Origin: Tranquillimonas sp964472855
Lineage (GTDB): Bacteria > Pseudomonadota > Alphaproteobacteria > Rhodobacterales > Rhodobacteraceae
NCBI GenBank assembly: GCA_964472855.1
Contig: CAYYMJ010000029.1
Location: 1 to 35,751, forward strand
Reading direction: 5' to 3'
Length of the DNA: 35,751 bases
The position numbers and the translations under genes were made by a program. The first letter of the stretch is position 1. Every line of letters starts with the position of its first letter. Below, in pieces: positions 23,872-30,292 of this stretch. Under the pieces are notes generated by a model, which saw nothing but the letters and a program-made list of their open reading frames with translations, searched no databases and was not told the origin of the DNA.

Positions 23872-24725
23872 CCTTTCAGCAGTGCGGCAAGGCCGGAGCG
23901 ATAGTCCGGGTATTGCAGGCGCACGCCAAGGCGGGCCTTGATCCGGTCGTTCCTGACCCGCTTGCTTTCGGCGTAAAAACTGCGGGCCATGTCGGACAGG
24001 TTGGCGTCGGCCAGCGGCTCTGCCCGGGGGACGGGCATGTGCAACAGCTTTGCCGCGTGGGCAATGATGTCTTCGGGCGGCGCGGGGTCGTCGTCGCAGA
24101 CATTGTAGATGGCGCCCGGGTCGGGTCGGGTCATCGAGGCGGCCAGCACGGCGGCAAGGTCGTCGACATGGATGCGGCTGAACACTTGTCCCGGCTTGAC
24201 GATGCGGCGGGCCGTGCCGGCGCGCAGCTTTTCGAACGGTCCGCGACCGGGGCCATAGATGCCGGCAAGGCGAAAGACATGCAGGGGCAGGCCGGTTTCG
24301 GCGGCAAGGTCCTGCCAGGCGGCTTCGGCGGCGACGCGCCAGCGGCCGCGTTGGGTGCCGGGGGTCAGGGGGGTGGTTTCATCGACCCATGCGCCGCCGT
24401 GGTCGCCATAGACGCCAGTGGTCGACAGATAGCCCAGCCAGGTGACCGAGGGCGCGGCGGCGGACAGCGTGGCACGGCAGCTGGCCAGCACCGGGTCGCC
24501 CTGTTCGCCGGGCGCGATGGACATCAGGACATGGCTGGCCGCCTTCAGGGCCGGGGCCACGTCGTCGCCCGGCCAGATCAGCGGTTCGGCGCCCGAGGCG
24601 CGCACGCCCGCGCAGCCGCCGGCATCGCGCGTGGTGCCGGTCACCTGCCACCCCGCCGGCGCCAGGCGCCGGGTCAGGGCCTGCGCCGAATAACCGTGAC
24701 CGAAAACGAAGAGCTTGCCTGCCAT
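23868..24725 (-). CDS. NAD(P)-dependent epimerase/SDR-family protein (YeeZ-like)
   Basis: A 285-aa extended or atypical short-chain dehydrogenase. The dinucleotide-binding start is KLFVFGHGYSAQALTRRL, with FGHGYSA in place of the classical GxxGxxG. The catalytic region shows YLSTTGVYGDHGGAWVDE near residue 98 and FRLAGIYGPGRGP near residue 151, then RIHVDDLAAVLAASM and YNVCDDDPAPPEDI. The usual YxxxK is not clear, as in many YeeZ/YlbE-like atypical members, so it may bind nucleotide without oxidoreductase activity. It is divergent from the methyltransferase (74 bp apart) and convergent with the six-TM gene. Confidence 0.82.
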   Translation of the reverse strand: MAGKLFVFGHGYSAQALTRRLAPAGWQVTGTTRDAGGCAGVRASGAEPLIWPGDDVAPALKAASHVLMSIAPGEQGDPVLASCRATLSAAAPSVTWLGYLSTTGVYGDHGGAWVDETTPLTPGTQRGRWRVAAEAAWQDLAAETGLPLHVFRLAGIYGPGRGPFEKLRAGTARRIVKPGQVFSRIHVDDLAAVLAASMTRPDPGAIYNVCDDDPAPPEDIIAHAAKLLHMPVPRAEPLADANLSDMARSFYAESKRVRNDRIKARLGVRLQYPDYRSGLAALLKG

Positions 24726-24799
24726 GCCGGCCTAGGTGGCCTGCGGCCGGCCGGGCTGCAAGGGTTGATTTCGGGTCGCCCTGCCGGTCAGATGCGACG

Positions 24800-25435
24800 A
24801 TGACCAATGACTCGCCCGATCTTGAATCCGCCTATGATCTGAAAACGGCTGACGACCATCGCCGGCTGTATGGCGACTGGGCCGGAACCTATGACCGCGA
24901 TTTCATCGCCGCCAGCGGATATTTTCTGGCCGACAAGGTGGCCGAGGCGGTGGTGGCAGCGGGCGGAAGGGGCCCGGTTCTGGATGTGGGGGCTGGCACC
25001 GGGCGGGTCGCCGAGGTGCTGCAGGCGCTGGGCGTGGGGCCGGTCGACGGGCTGGACATTTCGCCCGAGATGCTGGCGGTCGCCTCGGCGCGCGGGCTGT
25101 ATCGCGAGACCATCGTCGCCGATTTCACCGAGAGCCTGCCGCCAGGTGTTGGCGGCTATGCCTCGGTTGTCGCCGCCGGGGTCTTTACCCATGGCCATCT
25201 TGGCCCCGGTGCGCTGCCGGCGATGCTGGATGTTGCCGCGCCGGGGGCCACCGTTGCCATTGCCGTCAACGCCGCGCATTGGGACGCGATGGGCTTTGGC
25301 CCGGCATTCGCGGCCCTGTCGGCGCGTCTGGAAATTCTGTCGGCGCCGCTGGTGCGTATCTATGCCGAGGACGCTGGTGGGCCCCATGGCGACGACATGG
25401 CCCATATCGTCACCGCCCGCACACCCGGGGGCTGA
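24800..25435 (+). CDS. Class I SAM-dependent methyltransferase
   Basis: A 211-aa methyltransferase. Motif I is PVLDVGAGTGRVAEVL near residue 55, the acidic ribose-binding residue follows in DGLDISPEMLAVA, and motif II-like VVAAGVFTHGHLGPG lies near residue 120. An N-terminal YDLKTADDHRRLYGDWAGTY resembles small-molecule methyltransferases of the UbiE/Williams-Beuren-like type. Acceptor unknown. The ATG at 24800 has only a weak ribosome site. The gene is followed by 280 bp of repeats. Confidence 0.85.
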   Translation: MTNDSPDLESAYDLKTADDHRRLYGDWAGTYDRDFIAASGYFLADKVAEAVVAAGGRGPVLDVGAGTGRVAEVLQALGVGPVDGLDISPEMLAVASARGLYRETIVADFTESLPPGVGGYASVVAAGVFTHGHLGPGALPAMLDVAAPGATVAIAVNAAHWDAMGFGPAFAALSARLEILSAPLVRIYAEDAGGPHGDDMAHIVTARTPGG

Positions 25436-25469
25436 GGGTTGCGCCGCGCGCTGCGCGTCGCCCGGGGGC

Positions 25470-25706
25470 GGGGGGCATGGCCCCCCTCTGCGCTGACGCG
25501 CAATCCCCCCCGCAAGGCGTTTCCTGTTCGACTTGATCCCGGAAGGCTGCACCTGCCGCGCTGAAATCCGAGACTTCAGCCAGCGCTGGGCGAACCGGTT
25601 TTGACGCGAAACGCTTGCAGGCGCGTATTGCGGCGCGGTTCGCCCTTGCCACACGGCGCCTGGGGCCGCCGGCGCTGGTGCGTTGGATATTTCTCGACAG
25701 AAGTAG
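25470..25706 (+). repeat. Intergenic repeat family 2, apparently split
   Basis: The left part is GGGGGGCATGGCCCCCCTCT (25470-25489) followed by GCGCTGACGCGCAATC. The terminal 22-base motif (GGATATTTCTCGACAG...) is at 25685-25706. In the copy at 20945 these two parts are 26 bp apart; here about 180 bp lie between them, including palindromic repeat copy C. This looks like one repeat inserted into another. No gene is seen in 25436-25716. Confidence 0.6.
25517..25615 (+). repeat. Dispersed ~100-bp palindromic repeat, copy C
   Basis: Begins GCGTTTCCTGTTCGACTTGA and ends GGTTTTGACGCGAAACGCT, with inner GCGCTGAAATC and TTCAGCCAGCGC. Outer ends and inner blocks are both inverted, so a long imperfect cruciform can form. 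It is the best-preserved copy and agrees with copies A and B over most positions by eye. Confidence 0.78.
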
Positions 25707-25716
25707 CCCCGCGGGG

Positions 25717-26775
25717 TCAGCGCCGGGCCGGCTGGCGGGCGATGAAATGCCGGTCTGTCAGGTTGAGCCGGCCATGGACGATGGGGTCGGTTGTGGCGTG
25801 CAGGCCGGGGTCGCGGTCGAGCGTGACGGCCAGTTCGTCGAGCCGGTTCATGGCGATCAGGTCGAGGATTTCGGTGCGCACGGTGCCGGCGGCATCGCGG
25901 GGCAGGGCGGCGACGGGCTGGATGAGTTCGAGCTGCGCGGGCGGAACAAGTGCCCGCAGGCTGGTGGCGTCGAGGCTGGTTTCGACGAAGCCGTAGAGGC
26001 CCACGCCCTGACCCGACAGCGGATAGGTGGCGAAGGCGGCGTCGCTGACCTTGGCGTGCCCGAGCAGGCGGGCGCGCAGGGCCGGACCTTCGGCAAGGGC
26101 GCGGCCATCGCTGCCTTCGCCATCGGACCAGTGCAGCAGGCGTCGGGTGACGAGGTTGTAGGCGCGCTTGGCCGTGGCGCGCCAGATGCGCGAGGGCAGC
26201 GACCGGCGCGCGGCGATGCGGCGCTGGGTCGGCGTCAGAAGCTCGGGCGCAAAGCGGCGTTTCATCTTCAGCAGGTGGCGCAGGTCTTCGTAGCCGGAGA
26301 TGCGGAACCAGCGCCCGCGGCGGCGGTGGACGCGGGCCAGCTGGAAGTCGATGACCGCGGCCCGGCCGTCGGGGGTGACCAGCCAGTTTTGCGGTTTGGC
26401 CAGGTCGTTGTGGCTGATGCCCCGGCGGCGCAGGTCGCGCAGCAGGCGGGCGGCATCGCGATACCATTGGCGTGTGGACGGGCGGGCCAGTTGCAGGGGC
26501 GTGCCCTCGGTCCAGTCGCGCAGGATGCCGGAGCGGTCGGCACGGTAGAGATGCGGCGTGCCCGCGATGCCCTGAACGGCGGTCAGCGCCCGGGCCTCGC
26601 GCCGGGCCAGCCAGCGCGCCAGCGGGCGGCTGGCCCATGGCAGGTTGTCGAGCTTGCGGAAGGCAAGTTTGCGTGACGGGTCGGCCGCGTCGTGGCCGGC
26701 GACGGTTTCGGAAAACACATCGCGTTTCAGCACGGTGACCGGCACAAATTCGGGGATATCGCTGTGGGCCGGCAT
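25717..26775 (-). CDS. Kinase-like protein with adenylate-forming-enzyme C-terminal-like domain
   Basis: A 352-aa protein with two parts. Residues 1-180 look like a small protein-kinase-fold enzyme of the RIO/LPS-kinase type: catalytic loop GISHNDLAKPQNWLV (His122, Asp124, Asn130) and metal-binding VIDFQLA (Asp143), with FRKLD around Lys41 as a possible ATP lysine. After a basic linker, residues about 233-308 resemble the small C-terminal domain of acyl-CoA synthetases: HAKVSDAAFATYPLSGQGVG, then VAALPRDAAGTVRTEIL. In active synthetases the last motif ends GK; here it is GT (Thr298), so the usual catalytic Lys is missing. The ATG at 26775 is preferred over one 12 codons upstream. Function unknown. 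Confidence 0.75.
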   Translation of the reverse strand: MPAHSDIPEFVPVTVLKRDVFSETVAGHDAADPSRKLAFRKLDNLPWASRPLARWLARREARALTAVQGIAGTPHLYRADRSGILRDWTEGTPLQLARPSTRQWYRDAARLLRDLRRRGISHNDLAKPQNWLVTPDGRAAVIDFQLARVHRRRGRWFRISGYEDLRHLLKMKRRFAPELLTPTQRRIAARRSLPSRIWRATAKRAYNLVTRRLLHWSDGEGSDGRALAEGPALRARLLGHAKVSDAAFATYPLSGQGVGLYGFVETSLDATSLRALVPPAQLELIQPVAALPRDAAGTVRTEILDLIAMNRLDELAVTLDRDPGLHATTDPIVHGRLNLTDRHFIARQPARR

Positions 26776-26814
26776 GGCGCGGACCCTATGTGCGCGGGCG
26801 GGGCCGGGCAAGTC

Positions 26815-27732
26815 TCAGAGTGGGGGGAGCGTGTCTTCCAGCCGGCTGCGCAGGGCTTGGTGTTGCGGCGGGAGTTTCAGGGCGGTGCCCAGGTTTGCGG
26901 CGGGTTCGTCAACCGCAAAGCCGGGGTCGTTCGTGGCGATCTCGAACAGGATGCCGCCCGGCGCGCGGAAATAGATGGCACGAAAATAGCTGCGGTCGCG
27001 CACGCCGGTCACCTTGTAGCCATGGGCCACCAGGGTTTCGCGGGCCGCCAGTTGCGCGGCGGCGTCGGCGACCGCGAACGCCACGTGGTGGACGGCGCCG
27101 CGGCCTTCGTGCGCACCGGGCAGGTTTGGGCGGGTTTCGATGTCGACGATATCGGCACCGTTGCCGCCGTTGCCGCCATTGGCGCGCAACCGGGTGACGG
27201 CGCCGTCCTGCGCCTCGGGGCGGTAATTCATCAGCTGCAGCAGTTCTGCCGTGGCGGCACCGTCGGCCAGGCGCAAGGTGACGCTGTGCAGGCCGGTGAT
27301 CGCCTGATCGGGGGCGATACCGGCGCCGGTCCAGGGGGCGCGGCTGTCGGTGGTGGCGACAAGGGCCAGGTCTTCGCCATCGGGGCCGGCAAATTCGAGC
27401 CGTGGCGTGCCGAAGCGGGTGGTGCGCCGAGCGTTTCCCAGCCGGGCGGCCCAGGTTTCGAAACTGCCGGGCGGCACCGCGAAGGCCGTCTGTCCGACTT
27501 CGCCGCTGCCGGGAGCGCGCGCGGATTTGCCGGGAAAGGGGAAATAGGTCAGCAGGGTGCCGGGTGCGCCCCGCGTGGTGCCGAAATAGAGGTGATAGAC
27601 ATCGGGGCGGTCGAAATTGACCGTCTTCTTGACCCGGCGCAGCCCCAGCGTTTCGGTGAAGTAGTGGTTGTTGGCGCGGGGGTCCGAGCCGATGGACGTG
27701 ACGTGGTGCAGGCCGAGAATGGGCAGGGTCAT
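26815..27732 (-). CDS. VOC-family ring-cleaving dioxygenase/glyoxalase-like protein
   Basis: A 305-aa two-domain vicinal-oxygen-chelate protein similar to MhqO/MhqA-type putative ring-cleaving dioxygenases. Each half begins with the VOC strand: ILGLHHVTSIGSDP near residue 5 and ITGLHSVTLRLADG near residue 144. Metal ligands appear as His in GLHHVT, His in GAVHHVAFAV near residue 213, and Glu in GGILFEIATNDPGF near residue 258. Bacillus MhqO is linked to quinone stress; a role with the nearby divergent peroxiredoxin in oxidative or electrophile stress is possible but inferred. Confidence 0.88.
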   Translation of the reverse strand: MTLPILGLHHVTSIGSDPRANNHYFTETLGLRRVKKTVNFDRPDVYHLYFGTTRGAPGTLLTYFPFPGKSARAPGSGEVGQTAFAVPPGSFETWAARLGNARRTTRFGTPRLEFAGPDGEDLALVATTDSRAPWTGAGIAPDQAITGLHSVTLRLADGAATAELLQLMNYRPEAQDGAVTRLRANGGNGGNGADIVDIETRPNLPGAHEGRGAVHHVAFAVADAAAQLAARETLVAHGYKVTGVRDRSYFRAIYFRAPGGILFEIATNDPGFAVDEPAANLGTALKLPPQHQALRSRLEDTLPPL

Positions 27733-27900
27733 GGGTGGGCTCCGCTGTTTGGCCCGAGCCTAGGGCGCATCGGACGGTGCGCCAATGGCACATGGCGCAG
27801 GGTGGGCGCGCGCGGCTGCACAGTTGCGAATTGGCGCTTGGATCGTGGCGGCGGTGCGCCTAGATATCGGGGTGACCTTACCAGAGCATGGAGACACGAC

Positions 27901-28557
27901 ATGGCGCTTAGAATCGGCGACACAGCCCCCGATTTCACCGCAGACACAACCGACGGCCCGATCAGCTTTCACGACTGGATCGGCGACGGCTATGCCATTC
28001 TGTTTTCGCACCCGAAGGACTTTACGCCGGTCTGCACCACCGAACTGGGCATGATGGCCGGAATGGCCGGCCGTTTCGCCGAGCGCAACGCCAAGATCAT
28101 CGGGATCAGCGTCGATCCGGTCGAGGACCATCACCGCTGGAAGTCGGACATCGCGGCGGTGACCGGAAACGAGGTCGGCTATCCGATGATCGGCGATCCG
28201 GGGATGAAGGTGGCCAAGCTTTACGACATGCTGCCGGCCGAGGCCTCGGGCGATCCGGCCAACCGCACACCGGCCGACAACCAGACCGTGCGCACCGTGT
28301 TCATCATCGGGCCGGACAAGAAGGTCAAGCTGTCGCTGACCTATCCCATGACCACGGGGCGCAATTTCGACGAGATCTTGCGGGCGCTGGATTCGATCCG
28401 TCTGACGGCCGAGCACAAGGTGGCGACGCCGGCCAACTGGGTGCAGGGCGACGACGTGATCATCACGCCGGCGGTGCCCGATGACGAGGCGACCGAGCGC
28501 TTTGGCGGGTTCGAGCGCAAGCTGCCGTATCTGCGGACGACCAAGCAGCCGGGGTGA
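27901..28557 (+). CDS. 1-Cys peroxiredoxin (Prx6-type)
   Basis: A 218-aa peroxide reductase. The peroxidatic Cys45 is in HPKDFTPVCTTELGMM, with the supporting Thr and later Arg in the conserved SVDPVEDHHRWKSDI region. The long C-terminal extension (YPMTTGRNFDEILRALDSIR, then TPANWVQGDDVII and a KLPYLRTTKQ tail) is typical of the Prx6/AhpC-like 1-Cys group, and no resolving Cys is visible. The ATG at 27901 follows GGAGACACGAC. An open frame continues far upstream but is antisense to the VOC gene. Divergent from that gene across about 170 bp. Confidence 0.95.
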   Translation: MALRIGDTAPDFTADTTDGPISFHDWIGDGYAILFSHPKDFTPVCTTELGMMAGMAGRFAERNAKIIGISVDPVEDHHRWKSDIAAVTGNEVGYPMIGDPGMKVAKLYDMLPAEASGDPANRTPADNQTVRTVFIIGPDKKVKLSLTYPMTTGRNFDEILRALDSIRLTAEHKVATPANWVQGDDVIITPAVPDDEATERFGGFERKLPYLRTTKQPG

Positions 28558-28660
28558 CCCTGGTAGCCTCGCGGTGCCATTTGGGCCCTGCCCGGCCGGC
28601 GGGGCCCGCTTGATCTGGACGTGCCATCGACGGCTGGTGGGCGGGCGTGGGCGGCATGGC

Positions 28661-28732
28661 AGGGGGGCGCGGCCCCCCTCTGCGCGGCGGGGCCGCGCAT
28701 TCACCCCGCGGGATATTTCCCGACAGAAGTAG
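28661..28732 (+). repeat. Intergenic repeat family 2, plus orientation
   Basis: Hairpin AGGGGGGCGCGGCCCCCCT (28661-28679), then TCTGCGCGGCGGGGCCGCGC and the 22-base motif GGATATTTCCCGACAG... at 28711-28732. It lies between the convergent peroxiredoxin and RTX genes and could end both transcripts. Confidence 0.72.
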
Positions 28733-28755
28733 GAGCCGGACCACCGGCCCGGCTG

Positions 28756-29649
28756 TCAGCCGAAGAAGAAATAGCTGCTGTCGACTTCGGACGCGGCGAT
28801 GCCCAGCAGCTCGATCTCGCCAATGGTGCTGGTGATGACGGCGTTGCCCCAGCTGCTGTCGGTGATGGTCAGGTCCGCCATGGTCATGCCACCCTGGTCG
28901 GAAAAGTCGATCTTGTCCTGGCCGGCCTGGAAATCCTGGATGATGTCGTGTCCGCTGGTGGCGTCGCCTTCGTCCTGGAACATGAAATGGTCGGCGCCGC
29001 CGCCGCCCACCAGCAGGTCGTTGCCGATGCCGCCATGGATCTCGTCAGCGCCCGAGGTGCCGAGAACGATGTCTTCGCCGCCTTCGTCGGGGCCGTCATG
29101 GACGGAATAGGTGAACTGGTCACCGCTGAGCATCGAGACGTGATAGATGCGGCCGGTGCCGAAATTGACCTGTTCCAGCGCGAAGGCGGCGCCGCGGAAA
29201 TGGTCGCTGATCGTGACCGTGCCGGCGCCCGAGCCGCTGTCATAGGTAAAGACCAGATCGTCGCCAGATATCTGGATACCGATCTGGTGAATTGCGTCAT
29301 ATTCGCTGGTGAAGCCGTTGAGCAAAAGCTCGTCCGAGCCGTTCAGCGCCGCGGCGTTTCCCTGGTCGACGATGACATCGGCGCCGCTGGCGGTTACGTC
29401 GATTTCATAGGTGTCGCCGCCATCGCCGCCGATCATGATGTCGAAGCCGGCGCCGCCTTGCAGGTGGTCATTGCCCGCGCCCGCCAGCATCAGGTCGAGC
29501 CCGGCCCCGCCGGACAGGGTGTCGTGCCCGTCCTGCCCGATCATCAGGTCGCGGCCTGCGGTGCCCGACAGAAGGTCGTTGTTGGCAGAGCCGAACACAA
29601 AACTGAATCCCGACGGGCCGGGCGCGGCGGTTAAGGCAAATGGCTCCAT
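28756..29649 (-). CDS. RTX calcium-binding protein
   Basis: A 297-aa acidic protein with two blocks of RTX nonapeptides (GGxGxDxLx), which bind calcium after secretion. The first block spans about residues 19-80 (for example DLLSGTAGRDLMIGQDGHD and GGAGFDIMIGGDGGDTYEID), the second about residues 196-230 (GTSGADEIHGGIGNDLLVGG). There is no signal peptide. The C-terminus, ending in VDSSYFFFG, fits a type I secretion signal: small and aromatic residues at the very end. No protease or lipase domain is seen, so its activity is unknown. It has an AAAGGATCG ribosome site. A type I exporter is not in this window. Confidence 0.88.
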   Translation of the reverse strand: MEPFALTAAPGPSGFSFVFGSANNDLLSGTAGRDLMIGQDGHDTLSGGAGLDLMLAGAGNDHLQGGAGFDIMIGGDGGDTYEIDVTASGADVIVDQGNAAALNGSDELLLNGFTSEYDAIHQIGIQISGDDLVFTYDSGSGAGTVTISDHFRGAAFALEQVNFGTGRIYHVSMLSGDQFTYSVHDGPDEGGEDIVLGTSGADEIHGGIGNDLLVGGGGADHFMFQDEGDATSGHDIIQDFQAGQDKIDFSDQGGMTMADLTITDSSWGNAVITSTIGEIELLGIAASEVDSSYFFFG

Positions 29650-29734
29650 TCGAACGATCCTTTATGATGTTTGCCCACCTCGGCGCAAAAGCCACGGGAA
29701 AGGCAATCCAACAAAGGTTTATTCCAACGGAATG

Positions 29735-29761
29735 GGGGCGCCGGCTTCGCACCGGCGCCCC
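29735..29761 (-). terminator. Stem-loop after the PepSY-like gene
   Basis: GGGGCGCCGG and CCGGCGCCCC form a perfect 10-bp stem with a seven-base loop. It lies about 16 bp after the stop of the minus-strand PepSY-like gene and upstream of the RTX gene. The following T tract is poor, so termination may be partial. Confidence 0.5.
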
Positions 29762-29776
29762 ACCCATCACGGGAGA

Positions 29777-30106
29777 TCAGTCGTCGTCGCCTTCGCCTGA
29801 GCCGTCATCTTCGCCGTCATCTTCGCCACCCGAACCATAATTCGCGGCCGCGGCGCCGATCTGAACGACGAGTCCGGTATTCGCATCGACAAGGATCGTG
29901 GTCAGCACGCCGTTGATCCGGGCCTCGACCCGGAACATGCCGCTGGCCTGCGCCAGCGTGTTGACCTGGTAACCCTGCGCCTCGAGACCGTCCATGATGG
30001 CGGTGCTGGTTGTTCCAAGGCTGTCACCGGCCTGAACCTGGGCCATGGCCAGCTCCGGCAGGCACACGGCAAGGGCGCCAAGGGCAAGGATGTTGCGTTT
30101 GATCAT
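29777..30106 (-). CDS. Small exported PepSY-like protein with acidic tail
   Basis: A 109-aa protein. A Sec signal peptide (MIKRNILALGALAVCLPELA, cleavage after AMA) is followed by IMDGLEAQGYQVNTLAQASG and FRVEARINGVLTTILVDANTG, which has the beta pattern of a PepSY-type domain. The last 20 residues are almost only Gly, Asp and Glu (GGEDDGEDDGSGEGDDD), likely able to bind calcium or stay disordered. PepSY proteins are often inhibitors or sensors in the periplasm, but no partner is evident. The ATG at 30106 follows GGAGAC. Confidence 0.78.
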   Translation of the reverse strand: MIKRNILALGALAVCLPELAMAQVQAGDSLGTTSTAIMDGLEAQGYQVNTLAQASGMFRVEARINGVLTTILVDANTGLVVQIGAAAANYGSGGEDDGEDDGSGEGDDD

Positions 30107-30237
30107 AAGCCAGTCTCCGGTCTGCGTGTCTGGGATCCGTCTGTTTGCGGATAGGGTCGATATGCGCCACGGCGCGCATCCTGCCATCCGACTGCAGATA
30201 TATTTCAACGAATTTAAGCCCGGGTTTACGCCAGAAA

Positions 30238-30268
30238 CGAAAAAGGCCCCGAGCAGTGTCCGGGGCCT
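30238..30268 (-). terminator. Rho-independent terminator of pnp
   Basis: On the minus strand AGGCCCCG and CGGGGCCT form a perfect 8-bp stem with a nine-base loop, followed by TTTTTCG. It lies 25 bp after the pnp stop. Confidence 0.9.
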
Positions 30269-30292
30269 GATCGTTCGTTCGGGGCGGCGAAC

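Noticed and set aside
25436..25716. CRISPR-like spacing of repeats around 25.5 kb
   Set aside because: The repeats are not regularly spaced or identical direct units, and no cas genes are present.
26692..27900. Extension of the peroxiredoxin frame 400 codons upstream
   Set aside because: It runs antisense to the VOC dioxygenase gene; the ATG at 27901 has a ribosome site and the normal family N-terminus.
29735..29761. A strong terminator reading on the plus strand
   Set aside because: No plus-strand gene ends nearby; the stem fits the minus-strand PepSY-like gene, and even there the T tract is weak.
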